This document shows, in pieces, positions 16,309 to 24,756 of a stretch of DNA of 31,554 nucleotides. Source of the stretch: an uncultured Eubacteriales bacterium. Its GTDB lineage: Bacteria > Bacillota > Clostridia > Oscillospirales > CAG-272. The notes below the pieces were generated by a model that was not told the DNA's origin, did no database searches, and saw nothing but the letters and a program-made list of their open reading frames with translations. The DNA lies in contig CAKSSY010000014.1 of assembly GCA_934489945.1 (NCBI GenBank), positions 1 to 31,554 on the forward strand, in the 5' to 3' direction. The translations under genes and the position numbers were made by a program. Within the stretch, counting starts at the first letter, position 1; each line of letters opens with the position of its first letter.

Positions 16309-16411
16309 GGCTCAGCACCCCCGCATGGGTGCTGAGCCATTGTGCGTTCCTATTTCGGACTGTCTTGAAAGCCCCCGGGTACGGCGGCTTTCAAGACAGC
16401 CTGAATCCGAA
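16309..16411 (+). promoter_or_regulatory. Two stable hairpins between livK and livH (mRNA stabiliser or attenuator)
   Basis: Hairpin 1: a perfect 12-bp stem GGCTCAGCACCC/GGGTGCTGAGCC (16309-16338). Hairpin 2: a 14-bp stem CTGTCTTGAAAGCC/GGCTTTCAAGACAG (16360-16399) extended by TTCGGA/TCCGAA (16354-16359, 16406-16411). Neither has a T-run, so they are unlikely to be full terminators. Placed after the binding-protein gene, they could protect livK mRNA from 3' decay and set a higher level of LivK than of the membrane parts. Confidence 0.8.
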
Positions 16412-16434
16412 TAACAGAAAGGACAGATAACAAC

Positions 16435-17298
16435 ATGGAATACATTCTCGCCGGCATTACCGCAGGCGGTCAATATGCATTGATCGCAATCGGGTATACC
16501 ATGGTTTACGGCATTCTGCGACTGATTAACTTTGCACACGGTGACGTTTTTATGGTTGCGGGTCTGATTATGGTCTACGCCTCGGCAACGCTCCCGCTTT
16601 TCATTTCACTTCCACTCGTGCTGATTCTGACGACACTTGTCGGGTTTCTCATTGAACGTGTTGCTTACAAACCGTTGCGTTCGGCTCCCCGTATGTCATC
16701 GATGATTTCGGCAATCGGTGTATCGTATCTCTTGCAGAATTTGGCTCTGTACATTACAGGCGGTTTGCCGAAAATCTATCCGAATATTGCTTTCTTTGCG
16801 GAAACGATTGTTCTGTTCGGTGCTACAACCAAGCGCGTTACGATTATCACGCCCATTCTCACGGTTCTCCTTCTGATCGGACTGGTATGCCTGATCCGTT
16901 ATACCAAAATCGGTATGGCGATGCGTGCCGTGTCCAAGGATTTTGAGACTTCTCAGCTTATGGGTATCAAAATCAACAATGTTATCAGTACCACTTTCGT
17001 AATCGGCTCTTTGCTTGCTGCTGTCGGCTCGATTCTGTATTTTTCCAGCTACCCTTCGGTTACACCTACTTCCGGTTCGCTTCCCGGTTTGCGTGCATTT
17101 GTTGCCGCTGTGGTCGGCGGAATCGGTTCGATTCCGGGAGCTGTGGTCGGCGGATTTATTATCGGTATTTGCGAGAATCTGGTCAAAGCGACCGGCTACA
17201 CGATTTTCTCGGATGCTCTTACCTTCCTCATTCTCATCGTGATACTTTGTGTCAGACCGACGGGTATCTTCGGCGAGAAGAAGATTGACAAGGTTTGA
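16435..17298 (+). CDS. livH: Branched-chain amino-acid ABC transporter permease LivH
   Basis: 287 aa, eight or so transmembrane helices. Typical LivH features: the N-terminal AGITAGGQYALIAIGYTMVYGILRLINFAHGDVFM, and the cytoplasmic coupling loop AMRAVSKDFETSQLMGI that contacts the ATPases. The C-terminal part has VVGGIGSIPGAVVGGFIIG. With LivM it forms the translocation pore for leucine, isoleucine and valine. AAAGGA lies 11 nt before the start. It follows livK after a 151-bp gap carrying the two large hairpins, and precedes livM by 12 bp. Confidence 0.95.
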   Translation: MEYILAGITAGGQYALIAIGYTMVYGILRLINFAHGDVFMVAGLIMVYASATLPLFISLPLVLILTTLVGFLIERVAYKPLRSAPRMSSMISAIGVSYLLQNLALYITGGLPKIYPNIAFFAETIVLFGATTKRVTIITPILTVLLLIGLVCLIRYTKIGMAMRAVSKDFETSQLMGIKINNVISTTFVIGSLLAAVGSILYFSSYPSVTPTSGSLPGLRAFVAAVVGGIGSIPGAVVGGFIIGICENLVKATGYTIFSDALTFLILIVILCVRPTGIFGEKKIDKV

Positions 17299-17310
17299 GG
17301 AGGACATACT

Positions 17311-18453
17311 ATGGAAAAGAAAAAATTCAACAAAAAAACGATCCTCAATCTGGCGGCATTCGTTTTGCTGTTTGTGGTGATTCTGATTATTGATGCTACC
17401 TCGACTTCCTATGACATGATTGTCAAGGTGTTGGAAAAAGTTTGCGTTTATTCGGTCGTTGCGGTTTCCATGAACCTTCTTAACGGTTTTACCGGTCTTT
17501 TTTCACTCGGTCAGGCGGGATTTATGTTGCTTGGCGCATATTCCTGTGCTATCTTTATTATTCCTGTCGAAACACGTGCCATGGTCTACAGCTTCTCCGC
17601 TGAGCCTGTGATTGGTTTGGAGTTGCCGCTTATTGTTGCCATTCTTTTGGGCGGGCTTGTTGCCGCATTCTTTGCTTTTCTGATCGGACTCCCGGTTCTG
17701 AAACTTAAAAGTGATTATCTTGCCATTGCGACACTCGGATTTGCCGAAATTGTGCGGACGCTGATACAGTGGGACAAACTCGGGGCTGTGACAAACGGCT
17801 CTTTCCCGTTGAGCCGTCTTAACACATTCCGCACGGTTCTCAAAGGGACGATTTTTGAAAAATTTTCGTTGGTAACTCCGTTTTTCCTCTTTGCCGCGTT
17901 TTGTATTCTTGTAATCGTTCTTGTGATTCGCTCGACCTACGGGCGCGCCTTCAAAGCAATCCGCGACGATGAGATCGCGGCGGAAGCAATGGGAATCGGA
18001 CTTGCCAAGCACAAAATGATCAGTTTTGTCGTCAGTTCGTTCTTTGCGGGAATCGGTGGCGCATTGTTTGCCGTTTATCAGGGATCGGTTTCTGCTGCCC
18101 CCTTTACCTCTGCCATGACCTATGAGATTTTGCTGATCGTTGTGATCGGCGGTATCGGTTCCATCACCGGATCGGTTCTTGCCAGCTTGCTGTTTGTGGC
18201 AAGCTCCGAATGGTGGCTCCGCGGACTGGACTCCGGTACCTTTCTCGGACTTTCGCTTCCGCTTTTCCGGAACGGCTTCCGACTTGTGGTATTTTCGGTC
18301 ATTATCATGATTTTTGTACTGTTCTTCCGCAAGGGAATTATGGGTACGCATGAATTCAGCGTGACGGGAATTTTTGATGCCTGTCGGAATCTTGTCAAAA
18401 AGATTGCGGGACTGTTCGGAAAGAATAAAAAGAACACGGAGGGAACAAAATGA
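17311..18453 (+). CDS. livM: Branched-chain amino-acid ABC transporter permease LivM
   Basis: 380 aa (E. coli LivM 425). A polytopic membrane protein with LivM hallmarks: VSMNLLNGFTGLFSLGQAGFM near 50-72, LPVLKLKSDYLAIATLGFAEI, the coupling loop GRAFKAIRDDEIAAEAMGI, and VVIGGIGSITGSVLAS near the end. The lysine-rich C-terminus (KKIAGLFGKNKKNTEGTK) is cytoplasmic. It pairs with LivH. A GAGGA ribosome-binding site precedes the start and the last codons overlap livG by 4 bp (ATGA), implying coupled translation with the ATPase. Confidence 0.95.
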   Translation: MEKKKFNKKTILNLAAFVLLFVVILIIDATSTSYDMIVKVLEKVCVYSVVAVSMNLLNGFTGLFSLGQAGFMLLGAYSCAIFIIPVETRAMVYSFSAEPVIGLELPLIVAILLGGLVAAFFAFLIGLPVLKLKSDYLAIATLGFAEIVRTLIQWDKLGAVTNGSFPLSRLNTFRTVLKGTIFEKFSLVTPFFLFAAFCILVIVLVIRSTYGRAFKAIRDDEIAAEAMGIGLAKHKMISFVVSSFFAGIGGALFAVYQGSVSAAPFTSAMTYEILLIVVIGGIGSITGSVLASLLFVASSEWWLRGLDSGTFLGLSLPLFRNGFRLVVFSVIIMIFVLFFRKGIMGTHEFSVTGIFDACRNLVKKIAGLFGKNKKNTEGTK

Positions 18454-19289
18454 AAAACGTACTCCGTCTTGAAGATATCACGATGCAGTTCGGCGGCGTT
18501 GTTGCCGTTAACAATCTTTCGATGCACGTCGAGGAGGGCGAGGTCGTTTCGCTGATCGGTCCGAACGGTGCGGGAAAAACTACGGTTTTCAATGTGATTA
18601 CCGGTGTATACGAGGCAACCAACGGACGCATTTCTTTCTGCGACAAAACGATGCTCGAAAACTATCCCAAAGGCAAAATGCGGAAGCTCTATGCCGGGGA
18701 AAACCGGGGAAAATACACCGAAACGGTCACAAAAACTCCCGATAAAATTACCAAACTCGGCATTGCACGTACTTTCCAGAACATTCGTCTTTTTCACTCC
18801 ATGACGGTTATGGAAAACGTGCTCACTGCCATGCACCTTCGCCGTCGGAGCAATTTCTTTACGGCAACCTTCGGGCTTGACGGAAAGGAACGTGCCGAAT
18901 TCCGCACCAAAGCAGAAGAGCTTCTGAAAAAAGTCGGATTGTATGAGCACCGCGACGAACTTGCTACTTCGTTGCCTTATGGAAAACAGAGACATCTTGA
19001 AATTGCACGTGCCCTTGCTACCGAACCGAAATTGTTGTTGCTGGATGAGCCGGCTGCCGGTATGAATCCGCAGGAAACCGAGGAACTGACTACCTTCATT
19101 CATACGATTCGTTCGCAGTTCGGACTTACGATTTTCCTCATTGAACACCACATGAATCTGGTTATGGATATTTCCGACCGCATCTATGTAATCGACTTCG
19201 GCAAACAGATTGCTGACGGTATTCCTGCCGAGATTCAATTCAATCAGAAGGTCATCGACGCATATCTGGGGGTGAGCGAAAATGAGTGA
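18450..19289 (+). CDS. livG: Branched-chain amino-acid ABC transporter ATPase LivG, with an internal insertion
   Basis: 279 aa, against 255 for E. coli LivG. Walker A is GPNGAGKTT (about 38-46), the Q-loop is ARTFQNIRLF, the signature is LPYGKQR (usual for LivG), and Walker B is LLLLDEPAAGM. The additional length lies between the post-Walker-A beta region (NGRISFCDK) and the Q-loop: a basic, hydrophilic insert of about 25 residues (around 63-95, including KGKMRKLYAGENRGKYTETV). LivG and LivF form the ATPase pair that drives LivHM in the cytoplasm. It overlaps livM by 4 bp and livF by 8 bp. Confidence 0.94.
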   Translation: MKNVLRLEDITMQFGGVVAVNNLSMHVEEGEVVSLIGPNGAGKTTVFNVITGVYEATNGRISFCDKTMLENYPKGKMRKLYAGENRGKYTETVTKTPDKITKLGIARTFQNIRLFHSMTVMENVLTAMHLRRRSNFFTATFGLDGKERAEFRTKAEELLKKVGLYEHRDELATSLPYGKQRHLEIARALATEPKLLLLDEPAAGMNPQETEELTTFIHTIRSQFGLTIFLIEHHMNLVMDISDRIYVIDFGKQIADGIPAEIQFNQKVIDAYLGVSENE

Positions 19290-20001
19290 GGCTATTTTGG
19301 AAATTAAAAATCTTGCCGTGTCATACGGTGGGATTGAGGCTGTCAAGGGAATTTCCTTTTCGGTTGAGCGCGGGACGATTGTCACGCTGATCGGTGCGAA
19401 CGGTGCCGGAAAAAGTACGACCCTGAAGTCGATTGCGGGACTTGTTCGCCCGCAGAATGCCTCCATTTTGTTTGAGGGAAATGAAATTGTCGGAAAAACC
19501 CCGGACTATATTGTTAAGAGCGGTATTACGCTGGTTCCCGAAGGACGGCGTGTGTTTCCGAATCTTACGGTCAAGGAAAATCTGAAGATTGGTGCTTATC
19601 TGCGTCGTGACAGTCTTGACGAGGATTTTGCCTATGTTTATCAACTGTTTCCGCGCCTTTTGGAACGTGAGTGGCAGCTTGCCGGAACACTTTCGGGCGG
19701 TGAACAGCAAATGCTGGCGGTCGGCCGCGCCATTATGAGCAAGCCGAAATTCATTATGATGGATGAGCCGTCTTTGGGGTTGGCTCCGTTGGTGGTCAAG
19801 GATATTTTCAAGATTATCAAGACGATCAATGAGGCGGGCATTACGGTTTTACTGATTGAACAGAACGCCAATATGGCACTTCAGGTTGCTGACCGCGCGT
19901 ATGTTCTGGAAACGGGAACCATTACGATGTCCGGTACGGGCGCGGAACTTCTTGCCGATACCAAGGTTCGGGAAGCATATCTCGGCAAGAGTCGGAACTG
20001 A
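19282..20001 (+). CDS. livF: Branched-chain amino-acid ABC transporter ATPase LivF
   Basis: 239 aa (E. coli LivF 237). Walker A GANGAGKST (about 37-45), LVPEGRRVFPNLTV (the LivF-specific region following the Q-loop), signature LSGGEQQMLAVGRA and Walker B FIMMDEPSLGLAP, then the switch region LLIEQNANMAL. It energises uptake together with LivG. The 8-bp overlap with livG suggests coupling. It is the last liv gene; no strong terminator follows before asnS (85-bp gap), so some read-through into asnS is possible. Confidence 0.95.
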   Translation: MSEAILEIKNLAVSYGGIEAVKGISFSVERGTIVTLIGANGAGKSTTLKSIAGLVRPQNASILFEGNEIVGKTPDYIVKSGITLVPEGRRVFPNLTVKENLKIGAYLRRDSLDEDFAYVYQLFPRLLEREWQLAGTLSGGEQQMLAVGRAIMSKPKFIMMDEPSLGLAPLVVKDIFKIIKTINEAGITVLLIEQNANMALQVADRAYVLETGTITMSGTGAELLADTKVREAYLGKSRN

Positions 20002-20086
20002 ATTCTGCGGAACCGTTAAAAACGTAAAACATAAATAATATCCGCGCGGCAGAACGAATGCCAATATTCGCGGTTACAGGAGCAAT

Positions 20087-21481
20087 ATGAAAAGAGATCT
20101 TATCAGAGATATTGTGGCGGACAATGCCGCTTTCGGTGGTCGTGAGGTTACACTTGGCGGTTGGGTTCGCAGTGTGCGTACCGGTAAGGACTGCGGATTT
20201 ATCAATCTCAATGACGGAAGTTGCCACGGCGGTACACAGATTGTTTTTGAACGTCAGGTGTTGGAAAATTATGCAGAAATCTGCAAGCTGAATGTCGGCG
20301 CGGCAATTGTTGTGGTGGGAAAGGTAATTCTGACTCCTGAAAACAAGCAGCCGTTTGAGATCAATGCCTCAAGTATCGCGCTTGAGGGGGCTTCCACACC
20401 CGATTATCCTCTTCAGAAGAAGGGACACAGCGTGGAATTCCTTCGTGATATCGCGTATCTGCGCCCGAGAACAAACCTGTTTTCGGCGGTATTCCGTGTT
20501 CGCAGCGAGGTGGCGTTTGCCATTCATGAGTTTTTTCACAAGAGAGGCTTTGTTTACGTTCACACACCTTTGATTACCGCTTCCGACTGTGAGGGGGCGG
20601 GCGAAATGTTCCGTGTGACTACGCTGGATCTTACCAATGTTCCCAAGACGGAGGACGGCAAGGTCGACTTTTCTCAGGATTTCTTCGGAAAAAGCACGAA
20701 TCTGACGGTCTCGGGTCAGCTTGAGGGCGAGACCTTTGCCATGGCGTTCGGTAACATCTACACATTCGGTCCGACTTTCCGCGCCGAAAACTCCAATACT
20801 GCACGGCATGCTGCCGAATTCTGGATGATTGAGCCGGAAATCGCATTTGCCGATCTGAATGACAATATGCAATTGGCATGGGATATGATCCGCCATATCA
20901 TCCGCCACGTGTTGGACAACTGTCCGCAGGAAATGGCGTTCTTCAACAGTTTTGTGGACAAGACACTGCTTGACCGTCTGAACGGTCTCGTGAACAGCGA
21001 TTATCAGAAAGTGACATATACCGAAGCAATCGATCTTCTCACCAAGAGCGGACACGAATTCAAGTATCCGGTTTCGTGGGGCTGTGATTTGCAGACCGAA
21101 CATGAGCGGTATCTGACCGAGGTGATCTTCAAAAAGCCGGTGTTTGTCATTGATTATCCGAAGGAGATCAAGTCTTTCTATATGAGAATGAACGATGACG
21201 GCAAAACGGTTGCCGCAATGGATCTTTTGGTGCCGGGTGTCGGTGAAATTATCGGCGGCAGTCAGCGCGAGGAACGCCTTGAGGTTCTGCTTGACAGAAT
21301 GAAGGAATGCAATCTGCGCGAAGAGGACTATTGGTGGTATGTCAATCTGCGTCGTTACGGCGGCACCAAACATGCCGGCTACGGTCTCGGCTTTGAAAGA
21401 ATTATCATGTATATTACGGGTGTTTCCAATATCCGTGATGTACTTCCTTATCCCAGAACGGTCGGCAATGCCGAGTATTGA
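20087..21481 (+). CDS. asnS: Asparaginyl-tRNA synthetase
   Basis: 464 aa (E. coli 466). The N-terminal OB-fold anticodon-binding domain covers about 10-105 (GWVRSVRTGKDCGFINLNDGS). The class II core follows: motif 2 is FGPTFRAENSNTARHAAEFWMIEPE, motif 3 is GLGFERIIMYITGVSNIRDVLPYPRT, the latter typical of AsnRS. It charges tRNA-Asn with asparagine in the cytoplasm. AGGAG lies 6 nt before the start. It sits 85 bp after livF; I see no T-box or clear promoter in the gap. A strong terminator follows directly. Confidence 0.97.
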   Translation: MKRDLIRDIVADNAAFGGREVTLGGWVRSVRTGKDCGFINLNDGSCHGGTQIVFERQVLENYAEICKLNVGAAIVVVGKVILTPENKQPFEINASSIALEGASTPDYPLQKKGHSVEFLRDIAYLRPRTNLFSAVFRVRSEVAFAIHEFFHKRGFVYVHTPLITASDCEGAGEMFRVTTLDLTNVPKTEDGKVDFSQDFFGKSTNLTVSGQLEGETFAMAFGNIYTFGPTFRAENSNTARHAAEFWMIEPEIAFADLNDNMQLAWDMIRHIIRHVLDNCPQEMAFFNSFVDKTLLDRLNGLVNSDYQKVTYTEAIDLLTKSGHEFKYPVSWGCDLQTEHERYLTEVIFKKPVFVIDYPKEIKSFYMRMNDDGKTVAAMDLLVPGVGEIIGGSQREERLEVLLDRMKECNLREEDYWWYVNLRRYGGTKHAGYGLGFERIIMYITGVSNIRDVLPYPRTVGNAEY

Positions 21482-21502
21482 TTGGGAAGAGGGGGAACAA
21501 GA

Positions 21503-21544
21503 AACGGAAGGAACCTTTTCGACAAAGGGATTCCTTCCGTTTTT
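21503..21544 (+). terminator. Intrinsic terminator of asnS
   Basis: An 11-bp stem AACGGAAGGAA/TTCCTTCCGTT with a 17-nt loop and a T-run at 21540-21544. Confidence 0.9.
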
Positions 21545-21730
21545 GTCCTGTATTGTGTACGGAATCGAAAAAGTGAAAAAGCGGCAAAGGATTTTGTTTC
21601 GGCAACCAACGAAAGGGAAAGAGTGTGTGTCTCTTTTTGCCGGATGTCTTCTTTGTCTTTACGGTAACAGATCTTTTGAGGGACTCTTCTCCGTTTGAGT
21701 CCTCTTCTTCGGCGGGAGAGGTGCCCTTTA

Positions 21731-22441
21731 TCAGGCGAAGCGAACGACAATCTCTCGGATCAGATACAGAAGAGTCAGATGAATCGGATAGAACAGATAA
21801 AAGAACCATTTAAGGTTGGTTTTGCCGCGTTGTCCGTTATAGAGAAACAGAATCGGCAGGGCGAGAAGAGCGAACCATTGAATAGTGGAATCTGTGACGG
21901 CAAGCAGGCAAAGCAAGGCTACGACGGAAAAAAGCCGGGATGTGCGGTTCGGCAAGAGCCGGATTACGACCGGGAGGAGAACACCGATCAGCCCGTAATC
22001 AATGGCGAAGTCTATGTCTGCAAGGATATGCGGAAGTACGACACAGAGAAAGAAAACCAGTGCCGATATCCCGAAAAAGAGGCAGATGGCGAGTGGTGTC
22101 TTGCGTTCTTTGAGGTTTTGAATCGAGAGTATCAGGAGAATCGAGAGCGAAAAAGTGACCATGACGCACTGGCGGAAGGTCGGAACGGCGACAAGAAAAA
22201 TGAATTGGCTGATAAGCGCAATGAGCGCGAGCCGACCGAGATAACGTCTCATATTTCGTGTGTGCGCGCTTCCTTCGGCAATCATAAAGGCGAAAAGAGG
22301 GAAGGCGATTCTGCCAATTGCACGAAAGGTTCCGACACGGGGAAAGAAAATCATTCCGACATGATCGCAGAGCATGGCGCGAGCCGCGAGGAGCTTGATC
22401 GTATTTCCGGACAGTCCCGGGAAGGACTTTTTGACAGTCAT
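21731..22441 (-). CDS. TraX family membrane protein
   Basis: 236 aa, about eight hydrophobic helices. The N-terminal pattern LSGNTIKLLAARAMLCDHVGMIFFP... IGRIAFPLFAFMIAEGSAHTRN matches the TraX family, named for the F-pilin acetylase of the F plasmid. In Firmicutes, chromosomal TraX homologues are common and have no link to conjugation; they may acylate a surface polymer or lipid. No other transfer genes are present, so I would not read it as a plasmid trace. It converges on asnS, and is divergent from the chromate-type transporter pair. A hairpin without a T-run (21678-21704) lies downstream. Confidence 0.85.
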   Translation of the reverse strand: MTVKKSFPGLSGNTIKLLAARAMLCDHVGMIFFPRVGTFRAIGRIAFPLFAFMIAEGSAHTRNMRRYLGRLALIALISQFIFLVAVPTFRQCVMVTFSLSILLILSIQNLKERKTPLAICLFFGISALVFFLCVVLPHILADIDFAIDYGLIGVLLPVVIRLLPNRTSRLFSVVALLCLLAVTDSTIQWFALLALPILFLYNGQRGKTNLKWFFYLFYPIHLTLLYLIREIVVRFA

Positions 22442-22611
22442 AACGGTACCTTTCTTTTCGGTGTTTGATTCGGCGGGGATTCTGTGATTGTCGGTTTTTC
22501 CACAAAGCCGATTCCCAAAGGGCGAAATCGGTGAGTCGACGTCCGGGCATTTTATTGTGTAGTATGCAAAGATTTATCTGTATGGAGATTTTTCGGGAAG
22601 GAGAGGATTTT

Positions 22612-23187
22612 ATGAAAAACAAATCCATTCTCGGTTCACTTTTTCTGACTATGTTTAAAATCGGGCTCTTCACTTTCGGCGGTGGCTATGCGATGATCGC
22701 CGTTCTTGAAAACGAACTGGTGGAGCGCAAAGCGTGGATAAACCGGGAGGAATTTCTTGACATGGCGGCGATTGCCGAGTCGACGCCGGGACCGGTTGCC
22801 GTAAATTCGGCAACCTATGTCGGCTATCGGCTTGCCGGTGTCATCGGGGCGGCGGTGGCAACGGTCGGCGTTTGTCTGCCGTCCTTTCTTGTCATTTATC
22901 TGATTTCACTGTTTTTTGATGCTTTTTTGTCTCTTACTTACGTCTCTTATGCTTTTTTGGGCATTCGTGTCGGCGTGATCTGGCTGATTCTGTCCGCAGG
23001 AGTGAAAATGTTTTTACAGACGAAAAAGACGGTGTTCAATCTTGTGGTTTTGGCAACCGTGGCGATGGGGATGAGTATTTTTTCATTCTTTGCCGTTCAT
23101 TTTTCCACTGTTTTCTGGATCCTTTTGGCGGGAACGGCAGGGGTTGCGATTTGGGGAATCCGACGAATTGGAGGACGTAAAAAATGA
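22612..23187 (+). CDS. chrA: Chromate-type transporter, N-terminal half protein (first of a pair)
   Basis: 191 aa. One CHR domain: TMFKIGLFTFGGGYAMIAVLENELVE... FLDMAAIAESTPGPVAVNSATYVGY, with the FGGG and STPGP motifs that define the family, and about five or six helices. Short CHR proteins work as heterodimers of two halves and export or import chromate or another oxyanion; the natural substrate in gut anaerobes is unknown. The start at 22612 has AAGGAGAGG upstream; the frame is open to 22465 but without homology. Its stop overlaps the next gene (ATGA), so the halves are translationally coupled. Confidence 0.92.
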   Translation: MKNKSILGSLFLTMFKIGLFTFGGGYAMIAVLENELVERKAWINREEFLDMAAIAESTPGPVAVNSATYVGYRLAGVIGAAVATVGVCLPSFLVIYLISLFFDAFLSLTYVSYAFLGIRVGVIWLILSAGVKMFLQTKKTVFNLVVLATVAMGMSIFSFFAVHFSTVFWILLAGTAGVAIWGIRRIGGRKK

Positions 23188-23756
23188 CGCTTTGGAAGTT
23201 ATTTCTTACCTTTTTGGAGATCGGAACCGTCTCGTTCGGCGGCGGTTACGGCATGATTTCACTTATCCGTGAAAAGGTATTGGCGAACGGTTGGCTTACA
23301 GAGGGAGAATTGCTGGATTTCATTGCCGTCTCCGAATCGACGCCCGGTCCTCTTGCCATCAATATGGCGACTTTTATCGGCTCTGCGCAATGCGGTTTCC
23401 CCGGTGCTTTTTTCGCTACGTTGGGGGTGGTGTTGCCATCCTTTCTGATTATTTTGCTGATTGCGGCATTGATTTCCGGATTGCTTCGTTATCCCGCAGT
23501 AGGGGCTTTTCTGGGCGGCGTTCGTCCCGCTGTGGTCGGATTGATTCTTGCTACGGGGATTCTGATGCTGATTGGGAATTTTATGGGGATTTATCGGTTC
23601 GGCGATTCTCCGGCGGCAGATATTCGGGCACTTGTTATCTTTGCACTTCTGGCGGTGTTTTCCCTCGGTTGGCGTGCGTTGCGGCACAGATCGCCGCCTC
23701 CCATTCTGATGATATTGGTGTCGGCTTTGTTCGGAATCGCGATTTTCTCCCGATAA
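23184..23756 (+). CDS. chrA: Chromate-type transporter, second half protein
   Basis: 190 aa. A second CHR domain with FLEIGTVSFGGGYGMISLIREKVL and AVSESTPGPLAINMATFIG, then helices to the end. It is homologous to the preceding gene but distinct, the usual pair in short-chain CHR systems. The two proteins probably insert in opposite orientation to form one transporter. The 4-bp overlap with the first half fixes the start. It ends 10 bp before the end of the convergent AraC-type gene, and I see no clear terminator between them. Confidence 0.92.
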   Translation: MTLWKLFLTFLEIGTVSFGGGYGMISLIREKVLANGWLTEGELLDFIAVSESTPGPLAINMATFIGSAQCGFPGAFFATLGVVLPSFLIILLIAALISGLLRYPAVGAFLGGVRPAVVGLILATGILMLIGNFMGIYRFGDSPAADIRALVIFALLAVFSLGWRALRHRSPPPILMILVSALFGIAIFSR

Positions 23757-23766
23757 AGAATGAATT

Positions 23767-24651
23767 TCAGTCCTTTTCCGACGATACCGGGAATGTCTTT
23801 GAAGAAGGACATTTCCGGTGTTTTTTTCGTTCCTGTGTCGGCGGAATTCCATAGTGGGTCATGTATCTTCGTGTAAAATATTCGGAGGTGCTGTAACCGC
23901 AAAACCATGCAATCTCGGTGATACGGAAATCGGTCTCCGCAAGCAGTTTTTGAGCCTTTTCCATCCGCAGATTCTCGGTGTACTTCACGACCGTGGTGCC
24001 GGTGGTTTTGCGGAAGGATTCCGAAAGGGTTCGTACCGAGCAATTACAGTATGCCGCAACATCGGAAAGGCGGAAGTCGGAACAGAAGTACCGATGAAGA
24101 TAGGTAAAAGCCTGACGTGCTACGGGGTCTTCGGTGGCGGCAGACGGAATACTCTGAAGAGCCAGCAGAATCATGGCACAAAGCGGAGCTGTCAGCGTTT
24201 TCAGTCGTTCGGCATCCGACGGGTGGGCGATGAGGTGTTCCTCGCAGAGTTTTTTCAGCGTCTTGGTGCCGAGAGAATATTTGGAGGCGGCGTGAAGCAT
24301 TTTTTCGTCGGAGCCGCGGAACTGTCCCACGCTGATGAAACCGAATACGGTCTTTTCCTCACAGATCGGAAAAATATATTCGCCGATTCCCGCGTAGCAG
24401 GTGCCGAAAAACGGTTCGTCGCCGTTTTCAGCGATACGTGCATAGATTTTCTCTTGATGACGGATACAGATATCCCACATTTCCGGAATGGATTTAATAT
24501 ATACGCAACCGGTTGTCGAATGAATGGTAATCTGCGGAAAGCGGCGAATGAGACTTTTCAGGCGTTTGTCCCGCGCATGGACGGTCACGTTCAGTCCGTA
24601 TTCCGATTTCAGAAAGGAAATCCATTTCATGGTTTGAGCGGTAATGTCCAT
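23767..24651 (-). CDS. AraC-family regulator with PocR-like sensor domain
   Basis: 294 aa. Residues about 10-160 resemble the PocR ligand-binding domain (GLNVTVHARD, CVYIKSIPEMWDICIRHQEKIYARI, then FFGTCYAGIGEYIFPI and FGFISVGQF), with several cysteines. Residues about 180-282 are the double helix-turn-helix AraC domain (LSDVAAYCNCSVRTLSESFRKTTGTTVVKYTENLRMEKAQKLLAETDFRITEIAWFCGYSTSEYFTRRY). PocR domains sense small molecules such as diols or hydrocarbons. It is divergent from the FAD oxidoreductase (105-bp shared region), which is therefore the likely target. The start has GGAGA just upstream. Confidence 0.88.
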   Translation of the reverse strand: MDITAQTMKWISFLKSEYGLNVTVHARDKRLKSLIRRFPQITIHSTTGCVYIKSIPEMWDICIRHQEKIYARIAENGDEPFFGTCYAGIGEYIFPICEEKTVFGFISVGQFRGSDEKMLHAASKYSLGTKTLKKLCEEHLIAHPSDAERLKTLTAPLCAMILLALQSIPSAATEDPVARQAFTYLHRYFCSDFRLSDVAAYCNCSVRTLSESFRKTTGTTVVKYTENLRMEKAQKLLAETDFRITEIAWFCGYSTSEYFTRRYMTHYGIPPTQERKKHRKCPSSKTFPVSSEKD

Positions 24652-24720
24652 TTTTTCTCCCTGTTTGCTGAATTGTGCAGAAATTTTACCGAATTATACA
24701 GGCATTGTGAAATTATTGTA

Positions 24721-24729
24721 TGCTATAAT
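24721..24729 (+). promoter_or_regulatory. Extended -10 promoter of the FAD oxidoreductase, in the divergent region
   Basis: TGCTATAAT at 24721-24729 (TG motif plus a perfect -10), with no good -35, as in activator-dependent promoters. Upstream at about 24671-24692 and 24702-24716 are two imperfect ATTGTG...AAATT repeats, about 30 bp apart, that could be binding sites for the AraC-type protein. Confidence 0.6.
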
Positions 24730-24756
24730 GCAAAAAAAGTCAAGGGGGATTTTGCG

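Noticed and set aside
20369..21373. 334-codon minus-strand frame
   Set aside because: Antisense to asnS, which shows all class II synthetase motifs.
21731..22441. TraX homologue as evidence of a conjugative plasmid
   Set aside because: No other transfer genes are near, and chromosomal TraX-like proteins are common in Firmicutes.
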